This document shows positions 47,034-59,282 of a stretch of DNA of 64,000 nt, one piece after another. A program made the position numbers and the translations under genes. Each line of letters starts with the position of its first letter. Within the stretch, counting starts at the first letter, position 1. The stretch is from Paramecium octaurelia (taxonomy: Eukaryota > Ciliophora > Oligohymenophorea > Peniculida > Parameciidae). The notes beneath the pieces are model-generated. The model had not been told where the DNA came from. It made no database searches and saw nothing but the letters and a program-made list of their open reading frames with translations. The stretch spans positions 304,829 through 368,828 of the forward strand of contig CAJJDP010000087.1 in NCBI GenBank assembly GCA_905182995.1. The letters run 5' to 3'.

Positions 47034-47837
47034 TCAAAAATATTAATAATCGGCAAAAACCATAAATGACAATCGTTAATCTTGTTTTTTTTGCTTAAGT
47101 TACTAGAGTTTAGTAAAAAGACTAAAATTCAATTTGTTAGTTTTATTCCTAAAAATTACATTAGTCTATTTTTTTTTTGATGAATTGGCTCTTTGAAAAC
47201 TATTTGCTCTTGAAGATTTATTTTAATTATTATAATCTTCCGAGCCATTTTTTTCTTAAAGTTAATTTTCATTTATTGAACAATTATGGAAGTTTGTTGC
47301 ATCCATTAATTAAACTGAGGCTCTTTTTTTCCCTTAAACCTTAGATTTAGAGATATTGGTTTAATTGCAATCTGAATTTCTTTCAGCAGACAAAGCACAG
47401 AATTTTACCTCTGTTTAATACAGTTTTTTCAACCTTTAATATGAATTCTGAGAGTTGTGAGAACAGATTAGGCTTTTTGACAAGCCAATTTACTCAGCCT
47501 CCCCTGAGATTCTATCAGTGATAGAATTTTGTTTTGATCTGTCACTAATATAGGACTTGAGCCTGTTTAACCTTGAATACAAACTCAATCTAGTTTTGTA
47601 TTCATCCTCGAATTTGTTTTACCTTGATGATAAATTGTTATCTTGTCCTTGTTCATCTGAATCCCTACAAGTTTCAGCCATGGTTTATCTTCGAGATGCC
47701 TTCAAATTAGAGTTGAAAAATTTTGTATTTTTGATCACTTCCTTCTCAAATGTTTCATATATATCATAACATCTTGGATAAACATAAGGTTTTAGACTCA
47801 TTTTCTTTTTTTATAATTTGCCTTTACTAGGGTTCAT
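47034..47837 (-). CDS. Unidentified basic, Ser/Asn-rich protein, 267 aa
   Basis: Single frame ATG 47837-47835 to TGA 47036-47034. Basic and low in hydrophobics. Recognisable bits are MNPSKGKLQKKKMSLKPYVY, RLSLYSRLNRLKSYISDRS and a Ser/Lys/Asn tail. There is no membrane segment or known motif. A nuclear or cytoskeletal regulator is possible, with no real evidence. Confidence 0.6.
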
Positions 47838-48031
47838 TATATTAATTGATCTTAGTTATAATAAAATTATATATAGAAAATAATATTATATATTGCAATC
47901 AAACAGAAAGTAAAGATATCAAACTTGGCTAAAGTGGATTCACAAAATTTCAGACAAAGAAAAAATAAATAGATTTAAAAAACAGTTCACCAGCAGAATC
48001 ACAATTGTTTAAAATACGTATATGATTAGAA

Positions 48032-48517
48032 TCATTATTCGATTTCCTTAAGTATTTTTTCTCCTTCATCTAAAGCTCTTTTCATGTTCTCCTTAAATTA
48101 ATTGAGAAATGTTTTGAAACTCTAAACTACAGATTGAAACTTTGACTATGATTTATTCGGTTTTGCTTTTATTTGCTTCTGTGCCTTTTATCCTTCATGT
48201 TACGATTATTTTTGTTTTTTTGCAGCTGTAAATTTTTTTTTAATCTTCTTCATTATAGTGTTTGCCTTAGCCATTTTTGCTTTTGAAGATCCAATCATAA
48301 TTATATCAGGGCTCTCATCAATTTTTCTTTCTTCTGTAGTTTAAGTTTTTTAGTTTGGAGCCTTTTTTTTTTATTTGGGCGGTCTTCCTCTTTTAGTTTT
48401 TGTACTGACACGAGTGTGATTTTAACTTATATGTTGTTTTTTATTTTCAGTAAAATCATTATCTCTATCAACATTTGATGATGTTAACAGATCAATCTCT
48501 AAGTCTTCAGATATCAT
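48032..48517 (-). CDS. Small AT-hook-like, Lys-rich protein, 161 aa
   Basis: Single frame ATG 48517-48515 to TGA 48034-48032. An AT-hook core TKRGRPPKQKKK lies near residue 45, which in HMGA-type proteins binds the minor groove of AT-rich DNA. It is followed by lysine-rich stretches (KKIKKKFTAAKKQKQ, KAKPNKSQSKF) and a final helix (FKENMKRALDEGEKILKEIE). A chromatin role in this AT-rich genome is plausible. Evidence beyond the hook is compositional only. Confidence 0.68.
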
Positions 48518-49121
48518 ATATTAATAAATGGGCTCTAAAACAAATATTGCATTTAAAGTAAAAAGACAAAAAAGCCTGAAAAAAATTGGCTAATTATAAA
48601 TTATTAACAAATGGTGTGTCCAATACTCTATAAAATATCAAAATTTTCAACTGAATTTAAGAATTTAATCATCAAAGGCATCGACTTAAGTTCATAAAAG
48701 CTATATCTAATTGTTTTAGGCAGTAATACAATAAAATTTATCCAAAAAGAAATTTAATTATTATCATAAATTGTATTAATAATTTGATCTTTTATACAGG
48801 TAATTTTTATTAAACTTAAATACAATTACTTTTTACCAATTATTTAGTTCTCATATTACAGAAATTCAAATTGAAAATTAATTTTAGTAATCAATATTTT
48901 TTTTAAAATAGTTCCGGATAATAACAATGAAGTAAATACATAGGAAATAATAGTATAATTCCTAGGTTCTCAAATTAAAATGAAATATATTTATTAGAGA
49001 GATCAATAATACTCAAATTATCTATTAGAACTTTAATTGAAATATTTTCTTAATGGGAAATTGATTGATATTTTATAATTTAAGGTGCTCATTTTAGTTG
49101 AATTTATAATAAAAAATTCAA
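48518..49121. other. 600-bp intergenic region
   Basis: AT-rich spacer between divergent genes; no RNA gene, repeat or believable frame seen. Confidence 0.55.
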
Positions 49122-50972
49122 ATGAATAATAATCGAAGGAGATAATCTCACTCTGCCGAAAGAGTTAATCAACAGTCTTCAATAAAGGTGTAATCGGAAT
49201 AAAAGCCTCCTTTTCTTTTGGATCTGTAAAATGAGATGGAGTACATCGAAGACATTTTGATTTTGATGGCGCGAATAAATCGAACTCAATTTTAAGAACC
49301 TCAATAATTGAAACATGCCCTAAAAACATAGAACTCAGTATATTTAAGTATTAAGATACTCTACAATCACTAGACATTTTATAACTAATTATGAATGTAA
49401 TTGATCCTTACTTGGAAATCAAAAGTTTTTCTGATGAAAAATTTTAGTTATTATTAAAGAGACTTGGTTACCCTTGCAAGCATATGTCAAAAACAAGATT
49501 TATGAGCTTAGGATCCTCACATACTTATTTGCAATCACTTCATATTTTATCGTGGCTTTGCAGACAGGCTTAACAAATCATACAAATCAATGAACGCATA
49601 GAAAATGGCTAATATTAACCGATTGAGATAGAAAATGAATCCTTTTCCAACAAAATCAAAAAGAAATTAGCAGAGTATCTAGTTTACCTACTAAATTAGA
49701 TATTTACAAGATGGTTATATAGGTACAATTGATGACTCAGCCCTGGAGAAATGCTATAGGGATGCAAAATAAAAGTTGACACTTGAGTTGATGCAGTTGC
49801 AAAAGGATATCTCCAAGTTGACTTGTGAATTGAATGTCATTAAAACATAGGAACCAAACCTCCCTGAGATAGAAGAATAATACAAAAACTTAGATGCCGA
49901 ATTAACGTAAGTGACTTAGGAGACACAAGAAAACCAATAGATTTTGGAATCGACTCGGTAGGAAATTAACTAAAATATGAATAAGTATCTAGAAGTTGAT
50001 AATGAAATCATTAAGGTGCATAAACTTATAGAATCTAAACGATAATACATAGCCTAATAACCAATTAAAATTGACAAAGCCAAAGAGATGGAGGCAAAGG
50101 ATTATTAGTTGACAATTTAATCGTAATAATTGTTGAATGAATTGTAAAAGTATTAGAAAGAACTAGATAAAGCAAGACAAGAAAAAACAGAAATGCTTTG
50201 CAAAATATCAAATATCATTTAAATGCTGAATTCAGGAAAAGTCAAATTTGATAAGGATTATGAAACATTTGAAAAAAACCTTTATTCATACTAATAAAAA
50301 TTAGAATAAAATAATGGAATTCAAATTGGAGAAGATGAAAATTTATTGGATATGGAACTAGATGCATAATTTGAATAAAAAATAGCTAATGAATAGGTAG
50401 ATTATAAAAGTAGAAAAAGCTTAGTTGCATATGATTTGATCTAAAAATAGGATACAGATTCTATTCTAAAATTGCTATTGCCAAATAAAGAGCAAATTCT
50501 CTAAGATCTTAATTAATAACTACAGGACATTTTAAATAAACTAACTGTTAGCAAAAAACAAGCATTGGAGATGAAAAATGAATTAAATCAAAAGTTAAAG
50601 TAATTAGAAGACATTGAATGTGCCAAAAAAATGATTATTCAAGAGATCAGTTAGTTAAATGATTCTACTGAAGAATTAAAAGTGCTCAAACAAATTTATT
50701 TAGAACATCAGGAAAAGTAGTAGATATTACTTAAAGAAATGGAATAGAAAAAGTTGGAAATCAAATTTATAGTGGATAGAAAGAATTTAGACGTTATAGA
50801 GATTGATAGATTGAAAAAATAAAATTAAGAAAATTAAGAAGTTATATTAAGTATGTAGTAACAAGCCGAGATAATTGAAGAAAAAAATACAGCATTATAA
50901 TAGTAATTTAAGGATTGGGTAAAAGATAACTTAGATCAATTTTTGTCTTTGATTTAAGAGGTGAAAATATGA
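49122..50972 (+). CDS. NDC80: Kinetochore protein NDC80/HEC1
   Basis: 599 residues; ATG 49122, introns 49348-49373 and 49675-49699, TGA 50970-50972. The N-terminal CH-domain region of Ndc80 is recognisable: LIMNVIDPYLEIKSFSDEKF, then KRLGYPCKHMSKTRFMSLG, followed by SSHTYLQSLHILSWLCRQ, equivalent to the YP...SK.SL...G.PHTWP..L.AL.WL signature. The CH domain and the basic N-terminal tail (NNRRRQSHSAERVNQQ) bind microtubules. From about residue 190 the protein is coiled coil (LELMQLQKDISKLTCELN ...), pairing with NUF2 in the NDC80 complex. The 3' 243 bp recur at 52068 because of an assembly repeat. Confidence 0.9.
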
Positions 50973-51462
50973 TAAATTAAAAATATTCAATTAATTAGAA
51001 TCATTTAATTTTTTCATTAATTAGAATTGTTGCAATATTCATTTGTTTTCGTCTTCTAAAATTCATTGAAATAAATAATGAAGATAATATTTTTAGTTTT
51101 ACAGGCCAATTAGATTAATATTTAAATTTAACAACAAATCTAAGTATCTTAGAATAAATAATATTATAATACAAAATTAATCTAACACATATTATATGAT
51201 CTAAAGTATGCAGTTCAAAATTGTGAATCTCATAACATTTATCAGATAATGTACATCTTGAAAATAAATCTAACTCTCTATTTCTAATTATGGTATATAT
51301 TTAATTTATTAAATAACATGATGAAGCAGAAGAGAATAGAAAATTATCATTCATGTAAATGTAATTGCAATACTTATATACATCCACCATTAAATTGAGT
51401 AATAATAATGAATATACTATATTATAAAGTATAATTAATATTTATAATAATAATTTGTTAAT
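50973..51462. other. Intergenic between NDC80 and the next gene
   Basis: 490 bp, AT-rich, no gene. It is duplicated with the artefact (second copy 52311-52800). Confidence 0.7.
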
Positions 51463-52066
51463 ATGAGTGTGTCTGAAAATTAGCAATAAATATATGAAGA
51501 ACTAATGGTAATGTTATTGATATTCTATTTCAGGATAAAATAAAAAAAAATTCAGAAATAAGGGAGAAATTTGATAGCAGAACATAAAGTGGATTATTAG
51601 ATAAGGATTATGCTCATGAAGTCTTGATAGATTGGAGCGATTTACTAAATTATGACCTAAGTGATGCGATAACTTATTTTGATCTCGATAATCCTGATAT
51701 TCCTCCTGAAGAGATCAGATAGCACCTAGATTTTGACAGTTTCACTAATCTTGTCAACAAATGGTTATAGAAGCAATTATTGCAAACATCTCCCAAATAA
51801 AAACAAAGTACAAATCAGGATCAGTATTGGTTTAAGAGTGAGCCTGGAACACTCAACACAGAACAGAGTGATTTAAAGCATTAAGAATAATTAATAAAAG
51901 CAATTTTTGAGACTCAAGAAGCCAAGACCAAGAAGGTATTTAATGAGTATGCAATGATGAACGATCAAGCTGACACAATCAGCAAGTAAGATTTTCCTCT
52001 TTTGCTTAAAAATTTGTTATATCAACATAATGCATCGATTTATGAGAAATCTGGTTAAGAGGATTA
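51463..52066 (+). CDS. Truncated duplicate of the 803-aa gene at 52801 (artefact copy)
   Basis: Identical to the first 604 bp of the gene at 52801 (same ATG context and the same 26-nt intron, here 51508-51533) and stops at the N at 52067. It is not a second gene if the repeat is an artefact. It encodes the acidic N-terminus up to about residue 190. Confidence 0.85.
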
Positions 52067-52067
52067 N
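52067..52067. other. Single undetermined base at a contig join
   Basis: The only N in the window. It sits exactly at the junction of the 1337-bp direct repeat. Confidence 0.97.
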
Positions 52068-52310
52068 CTTAAAGAAATGGAATAGAAAAAGTTGGAAATC
52101 AAATTTATAGTGGATAGAAAGAATTTAGACGTTATAGAGATTGATAGATTGAAAAAATAAAATTAAGAAAATTAAGAAGTTATATTAAGTATGTAGTAAC
52201 AAGCCGAGATAATTGAAGAAAAAAATACAGCATTATAATAGTAATTTAAGGATTGGGTAAAAGATAACTTAGATCAATTTTTGTCTTTGATTTAAGAGGT
52301 GAAAATATGA
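52068..52310 (+). pseudogene. Duplicated 3' end of NDC80 (artefact copy)
   Basis: 243 bp identical to 50730-50972, ending at the same TGA. It lacks the rest of the gene; explained by the unmerged contig overlap. Confidence 0.88.
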
Positions 52311-53404
52311 TAAATTAAAAATATTCAATTAATTAGAATCATTTAATTTTTTCATTAATTAGAATTGTTGCAATATTCATTTGTTTTCGTCTTCTAAAAT
52401 TCATTGAAATAAATAATGAAGATAATATTTTTAGTTTTACAGGCCAATTAGATTAATATTTAAATTTAACAACAAATCTAAGTATCTTAGAATAAATAAT
52501 ATTATAATACAAAATTAATCTAACACATATTATATGATCTAAAGTATGCAGTTCAAAATTGTGAATCTCATAACATTTATCAGATAATGTACATCTTGAA
52601 AATAAATCTAACTCTCTATTTCTAATTATGGTATATATTTAATTTATTAAATAACATGATGAAGCAGAAGAGAATAGAAAATTATCATTCATGTAAATGT
52701 AATTGCAATACTTATATACATCCACCATTAAATTGAGTAATAATAATGAATATACTATATTATAAAGTATAATTAATATTTATAATAATAATTTGTTAAT
52801 ATGAGTGTGTCTGAAAATTAGCAATAAATATATGAAGAACTAATGGTAATGTTATTGATATTCTATTTCAGGATAAAATAAAAAAAAATTCAGAAATAAG
52901 GGAGAAATTTGATAGCAGAACATAAAGTGGATTATTAGATAAGGATTATGCTCATGAAGTCTTGATAGATTGGAGCGATTTACTAAATTATGACCTAAGT
53001 GATGCGATAACTTATTTTGATCTCGATAATCCTGATATTCCTCCTGAAGAGATCAGATAGCACCTAGATTTTGACAGTTTCACTAATCTTGTCAACAAAT
53101 GGTTATAGAAGCAATTATTGCAAACATCTCCCAAATAAAAACAAAGTACAAATCAGGATCAGTATTGGTTTAAGAGTGAGCCTGGAACACTCAACACAGA
53201 ACAGAGTGATTTAAAGCATTAAGAATAATTAATAAAAGCAATTTTTGAGACTCAAGAAGCCAAGACCAAGAAGGTATTTAATGAGTATGCAATGATGAAC
53301 GATCAAGCTGACACAATCAGCAAGTAAGATTTTCCTCTTTTGCTTAAAAATTTGTTATATCAACATAATGCATCGATTTATGAGAAATCTGGTTAAGAGG
53401 ATTA
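52068..53404. repeat. Second copy of the 1337-bp direct repeat
   Basis: Contains the last 243 bp of NDC80 (52068-52310), the spacer and the start of the gene at 52801. The part after 53404 is unique and completes that gene, so this copy is the one to keep for it. Confidence 0.93.
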
Positions 53405-55283
53405 CTTTATGAGAAGTAATTCTTATGGAAATTTAAATAACTTTTTGAGAGATGATTAAATTAATTATTAGCAATTCAAGGAGGCAGCAATCCAATTCAT
53501 AAAAGGAAATCAAGATTTAATTCTTTTGGATCATGAATAAATTAGTAAGAAAAAAGAAAAGCAGCAACCATAAATTCAGCCTAATTTAGAAGAAGAACTA
53601 CTATAATAAATTGACAAATATCAATAGATTTTATAATCAACTGAACCTGAAATAGAGAAACAGGTTCTTAGGAACATGATAACAACATTGGTTCGTTAGT
53701 TAGATTTAATTAGAGACAACACTATGAGATTAGACGAAACTCAAATTAATTCCACTATCAAACCTAAAGCAAATTTATAGGTCTCGTTTTCAGGTATTGT
53801 TAGACCTGAAAAAAGAGCTAAAACTAAGGAAGAGATAGAAATTGAAAAAAGAGACAATTAAATATTGGAAATATTTCTATTCTTTGCTAAATAATAATAT
53901 GTCAATGGTGTTGCATATGAATTTGATAGATACACAAAAGAAGCTTAAAGTTTAAGTCTAGGTATGTTCTTATATTTTTGTAAATGTTTCAATTTGATTG
54001 AAACTCATGTCAGAAGACCAAATGAAGAGAATCTATTGGAAAGAAAAAAGAGAGGAGAAGATGTCAATATCACTCGATTAAATCAAACAATAATCAATAA
54101 AAGCTTATAAGAGGAAGAGAAATAAGTAGAACAAATGTCAACAATAGTATCTCCATAACAAAAACCTCCTACTGTTCCAGTCAATATCCAGAAGGTTGAA
54201 AATTTGCCTAGAAGAAATAAATATTCTCATGTCCCTTCTAAATTTGAGTAAAAGTTCTGTTTCTATATCATAGATGGTGGAATGATGAATTAAAGTTTGA
54301 CAAATACTACAATCCAAATCAAAATCCCTTACCTCAACAGATTTTGGATGACATGAAATATTTAACTAAAGATGAAATCAAGAGTTTGTTTAAAAGAAGT
54401 GCCTTTGGAAAAGATGTAAGACTATTAATATATACATAGCTCGATTTTGAAGAATTCAAATGTCTACTAGGATTTATGGCCAATCTTATGTTCAAAGAAA
54501 ATGGAGAAAGACATCCTCATGCCTATTAATTGATATTAAGACTGATGTATATTGACTATCCAGAGGAATACAGAAAAAGATTGACTCCTATTAAAATACC
54601 ATTTAATTGCAAAGAGAAAATTGGTTTCAGATAGTTACCAGGTTACGAGCATCATGAATATAAAGGCAGATAATTGTCGTAATAGGAGAAACAACAACTA
54701 CAAAGATTAAAGCAAGAAAGGGAGAATTAATTAAGAGAGAGACTTACTGAAAATCCAAATCAAAGCATAAGATCTATAGGGTCTATGGGTTCTCAATCTA
54801 TTACTAATTTACCTTATAATAAATAATAAGGCAGATTCTTGAATGGAAGAATAGATTTAGACAGAGAAAAAGTTTCATGGGCAAAACTAGAGAATTTAAA
54901 TCCTAATGACTTAAGTGGTCATGGTAGAAATTTTAAGCCTCAGGACTTGATTGATGAATTTGAAGATGAAGAAGATAGGTAATTTGCTGTTATAATCTTT
55001 TAGATTTTTTTTGAAAGAATTCTCACTTGAGGAGGATAAAAAAAACCAATTAAAACCTGAGGAGGTTTAAAAAAACCTAGAAAAATATGGTGCTTATAAA
55101 CCTGCAAAGAGGCCTACTTAAAAACACTAAATGAGTTAGCCTTAACTGTTAAATCAAAGATATGACTAGAAGAGTGTTGACATGAAAAATTAGTACTTAT
55201 AAAGAGCTAATCAAATTTAGTAACTACAAAATAAAAAAGAGTAACAACTACTCTAAAAAATAAACAAATAATATAAAATTTGA
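52801..55283 (+). CDS. Large unidentified acidic/Gln-rich protein, 803 aa
   Basis: ATG 52801, introns 52846-52871, 54254-54273 and 54979-55003, TGA 55281-55283. Charged, mostly helical. Landmarks are SDAITYFDLDNPDIPPEE near residue 60, a helical block EKQVLRNMITTLVRQLDLIR, the globular-looking YVNGVAYEFDRYTKEAQSLS with LGMFLYFCKCFNLI, the block KWWNDELKFDKYYNPN with LLGFMANLMFKENG, and a Gln/Lys-rich tail. No known domain is visible; a ciliary or basal-body scaffold is a guess from composition. Its first 604 bp are duplicated upstream by an assembly artefact. Confidence 0.78.
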
Positions 55284-55514
55284 TTAATTTACAATAATTA
55301 TAGCATTTAATCTTCTGTTATTATGCAATTATATTAATAAAAAGAGGAAGAGCAAAAATTATAACTCTAAATTCAGTTATAGTCTTTAATATAAATAAAG
55401 ACATATATTACAATCATAGTTTGACAAAAATTTTGTTTCAGGATTTAAAGACATAAACATTTAATTGGTATTAAAAATTTATCTTAAGATATTGATATAA
55501 TTGAATTGAAAGAT

Positions 55515-56171
55515 TCATTTCTTTTTAAACTCAGGCGATTTGTCATCGAAACTGGCATCGTTATCAGAAAAAACATTTCCTACAGGTTGTTCTTCGGAAT
55601 CGTCTTTTTTGAATAGAGTATTTTTGAATGTTTTGATTTATTCAGCTGGGGGTTTATCACCTTAATTGATTAAGGAACTCAAGATATTTTTTGCCTTTAT
55701 TTATTTCTTCGATGATTTAGTTCCTCCAAAAAACTGTTCAAGTTCATCCTCTGAATTATAATTGTAAACGTCAGAATCGGAATGATTTTCAAGTTTTTCA
55801 TTCTATATTCTGATCTTCTCTTATAGTTATATAACACTAGTGTCTGAATTAATTGTGAGTTATCTTGACATCTTATTATTTTATGAATGGATTGAATCTT
55901 TCATCATTGATTTTTGAGCATCTGATAATTATTAGATTCCACTGTCTCCTTCATGAATATTTTCTATAATCACTTTATCTTCTTCTTCAGAACTCCCATA
56001 TCCTCCGTTATTTACCCTTTATATTTATTTTTCTAATTTCTTTTTCCTTTCTTCTATTGCAATCTAAGCCAACTATTTATGATGCTCTATAAAATTGTTT
56101 ATGTCAATATACGTTGGAGTAGACTTTGGATTTTTATTTGATGTCTCCCTTACAGCAATACAATTTCCCAT
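55515..56171 (-). CDS. Putative N-myristoylated acidic protein, 218 aa
   Basis: Intronless, ATG 56171-56169 to TGA 55517-55515. The start MGNCIAVRETSNKN fits an N-myristoylation site (Gly2) plus a palmitoylatable Cys4, a common membrane anchor for signalling proteins. The rest is acidic, Ser/Asp/Glu-rich and probably disordered, with short helical parts (FIEHHKQLAQIAIEERKKKL). A conserved-looking DELEQFFGGTKSS motif lies mid-protein. No catalytic domain. Its ATG is 13 bp from the divergent STPG gene. Role unknown. Confidence 0.7.
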
Positions 56172-56184
56172 TATAAATAAATTA
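56172..56184. promoter_or_regulatory. 13-bp gap between divergent start codons
   Basis: Only 13 AT-rich bases separate the ATG at 56171 (minus) from the ATG at 56185 (plus). A promoter for both must overlap coding sequence, or one start is mis-set. Confidence 0.55.
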
Positions 56185-57393
56185 ATGAATTACCCTTTTA
56201 ATCCATCCCCTTCCTACTCATTCAGCGTTGCTAAAAAGTACCAATAGTATAATCATTAGAATACAATCCCACTTTTTGTTGCCTTAAGTGAGTATGGGGC
56301 CAGGTCAATACAATCCTAAAGTTGAGAGGAAGGGAGGAACCCTCAACTTTGGATCATACAGTTAACGCAAAATGGTATTGGCATAAGATACTTTAACTCC
56401 TGGACCCCTTCATTATACAATAAATAGTGTTAGAAGTTAGGGTGTTTCCTTTGCAAATTCAAAGAAAGTTTTACAGAAACCGACTCGAAATCCAGGGCCA
56501 GGGTATTTTTCCACAAAATTAGGCAATATCTACCTATAGACGAGCCTCATAGTAGACTTGGAGGATCTATTTCAAGGACGTCCAGGAATAACAATTTCGA
56601 TAACCAAATTCCTGGAGCTGGGCATTATCCGATAAAATCAACATTAAAAGGTCTAAGCTTCAAATTCAAGTAATTACATAAGAGAGCTAAGACTGATTAT
56701 ATGAGTCCTGGTCCTGGATCCTATTCAATTTTGTCGGATTCTATGAATCATGGTATCAAAATGCATAACTCCAAAAGAACTTGGTCTTACATTTTAAAAA
56801 CCGAGACTCCAGGTCCAGGAACCTATTAAAGTGAGAGTTTCATTCAAAACAGAGTCTCATCAAAACATTCAAAAACCTCTTCTAAGGAGTAATCAAAAAT
56901 CTTAAATAAATGCTTCTCCCAACATGAATCAAAATAATCAAATAAATTAGGATCCTGTACTTAATCTAAGGGTAATCTTGATTCTAATGGAATTTTATCG
57001 ACTAGACAAAAAGTTAAATCAAATCCGTTTGGCCCATAACAAAACATTAGCGATGCCTATAATAGATTAAAGGAATATGGTAAATTAAAAGTAACTTTCA
57101 CAAAATAAGTGAGAAAAGAGGAATTCCTAGATGAATTTTCAACTGGTAATCCGAAAAAGGTTGAAAGATCTCCTGGTCCAGCTGTCTATGCTGATATCAA
57201 ATTCAAACCGAACACAAAATTGGGTTTTGTTCCAACCTCAAAAAAAGGAGAAGTATTCAAACCAAAAGAAGGACCTGGTGTGGGAGAATATACTAAAATA
57301 GCCCCTTTTGGAAAAGTTTACAATAAACATATAACACCGAAGAGATCATTTTTCAAATTCAAGGACCTTAATTAATTTGATTTTGACTAATGA
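56185..57393 (+). CDS. Sperm-tail PG-rich repeat (SHIPPO/STPG) protein
   Basis: 388 residues; ATG 56185, introns 56238-56259 and 56503-56522, TGA 57391-57393. At least six Pro-Gly repeats of the PGPGxY type: MGPGQYNPK, NPGPGQYLP, PGAGHYPIK, SPGPGSYSI, TPGPGTYQS, SPGPAVYAD, GPGVGEYTK. STPG/ODF3 proteins line ciliary microtubules (microtubule inner proteins) in many protists and animals. Removing the 20-nt intron restores a PGPGQY repeat exactly, a good check on the splice. The protein is basic. The start at 56185 gives an N-terminal NPSPSYSFSVAKK, itself STPG-like. Confidence 0.86.
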
Positions 57394-57824
57394 CTATTTC
57401 TATATTGATATATTATTCAATAATAATTTCTAAAATTCATAACTTAAAATAAGTGGAGTTTTTTCAAAAGGAGAATGTTCTTAATAATAATATTAAATTG
57501 TTAAATTAAGATAAAAAATATGGAACTAAATTAAACTAGGTTAAATGAACTATTACAATTGAGTAACTGCATAATGAAGGCAAAAATATTGTATTAGAAA
57601 TAAAGAGTAAAATTAAAATGAAAAACCTTAAAATAAAAAAAAAATTATTAAATTACGATTAAATATGAGACAGAGGATAGAATCTAGATAATATTAATTG
57701 ATATCAAAACAAGAGAGAAGTTTAATGAATTAAACTAAAAACCATCATCATAATCTAAAGAATCTATATCATTCAGTCATATTTATTAAATGGGAATTCC
57801 AATTTTAATAGATGGTTAATTATA
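57394..57824. other. Intergenic between convergent genes
   Basis: About 430 bp AT-rich; nothing recognised. Confidence 0.55.
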
Positions 57825-59012
57825 TCATTATTTTTAAGTATCTAAACAGTTTGTATCTACATATGAATCTCTTTTAACACAACCTAAAGCTACCAATAAT
57901 TTCTGCATAAAGGTTTCATTTTTTTATTTCACTGTTTGGGATCGTATCTCCTTTTTCTAGGATTCAGAATGTCGACTACGACGATATTATTGCTTGTAAT
58001 CTTGAACTGAGTTTTCAGTTTGGGTTTAAAATGTTAGGTTTTACCTGAGAAAGGATTGTTAGGAAGTAGCTGTAGATTTAGAGAGATATTAATTGTCTTA
58101 ATGCATCGTGCTTCCGTTGACTCTAGTTCTATTCTATGAGACTGATAACATCTCTAATTCGAATTCATTCTTTTTGAGCCATCTATGATTCAAGATCTAT
58201 TTCATGGTAAGTCTATCTTTTTGCTTATATTTGATAAGACCAGTGATGAGATCCTTAACTTCAGGACTCAAACTATTATCGGTGATTTAGTAGTTGATCT
58301 TCACAATATTATTACACTTTTCGATATCGTTTTTTCCTTTGAATGGTGCTTCACCATGCAATAGTTCATATAAAAGTATTCCTAAACACCATACATCCAG
58401 AGTGTGATCATGAGGTCTATCTTCAATCATCTCAGGGGCCATGTAATCTATAGTTCCACAGAAGGTGCTGCGCTTTTTAGAACCTAAGTTTTCAGCTGAC
58501 CATCCGAAATCACAAATCTTGACATTGTCAGCCACATCCAATAATATATTTTCAGGCTATAGAATATTTATAAGTAGTTACTTTTAGATCTCTATGAATT
58601 ATATTTTATTGATGTAGATAATCTATTCCTAAACATGTTTACTTAAAAAACTTTAAGGCTTCGTTTTCGTTTAATTTTCCTCTTCTTTTCAACAATTAGA
58701 ATAGGGATCCATGTTCTGCATATTCCAAAATAAGATAAACCTTATCCTTGTCTTCAAAATAGTGAAACAATTATGTGATATTAGGATGATTCAATTTCCT
58801 TTGTATTCGAATCTCTCGCTTGAGATTTTCAATTGAACAATACTCAAAAATGTCCTTCTTATTCATCTAAAGATGATAAACAAATGTACTATCTTCATTG
58901 CATGTAACTATCCATTAGTTCTATCCTTCACTAGTCTAACAGCTCCAAAACTGCCTTTGCCAAGTTATGGGTAATCATAGATGAGTTCAAACTCTTCTGG
59001 ACTTCTTTTCAT
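57825..59012 (-). CDS. Aurora-like Ser/Thr kinase
   Basis: 379 residues; ATG 59012-59010, introns 58867-58889 and 58557-58581, TGA 57827-57825. Kinase motifs: QLGKGSFGAVRLV, AMKI (K40), HRDLKPEN (D134), CDFGWSAE (D152) and the activation loop RSTFCGTIDYMAPEMIE. The DFGWS start, CGTIDY and EMIEDRPHDHTLDVWCLGIL are the Aurora/Ark signature. Auroras control chromosome segregation and basal-body behaviour. The C-terminal 100 residues after the kinase are basic and Ser/Gln-rich and not catalytic. The activation-loop Thr is present. No INCENP-binding region could be identified by eye. Confidence 0.9.
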
Positions 59013-59282
59013 CTATCTTAGAGTTGACACTTTGTCACTATAGGCAATTTCCTATGAATTTAACATGTTTTAAGGAATACATTGATTTTTATGTCCAGAT
59101 GTCCTTACATAATATATCAAATTTACCAATCAATGTCTCGACATCGTTGAGAACAATAATAGGCATGCTTACAAAAGGGACAATACACTCTATATTTTGG
59201 TATTGGAACCATTTAGGAGCCAGCCAAATTATATTGGCAGTATCGCGAACTGCAAACGTTCATCAAATAATATATTAATATT
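59013..59282. other. Divergent promoter region (kinase / phosphatase)
   Basis: 270 bp. An open stretch 59024-59278 is weak and crosses no intron; it is probably chance. The region should contain both promoters. Confidence 0.5.

Larger units (their letters stand above)
50730..52066. repeat. First copy of a 1337-bp perfect direct repeat (assembly artefact)
   Basis: Bases 50730-52066 reappear as 52068-53404 with a fixed offset of 1338 and no difference that I could see. A single N at 52067 joins the copies, which is what two overlapping contigs look like when scaffolded end to end. Confidence 0.93.

Noticed and set aside
51463..52310. A second gene copy and a second NDC80 fragment
   Set aside because: Explained by the perfect repeat at the N; not counted as biological duplicates.
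59024..59278. 84-aa open frame between kinase and phosphatase genes
   Set aside because: Lies in a divergent promoter region, has no recognisable motif, and the phosphatase start at 59283 is well supported.
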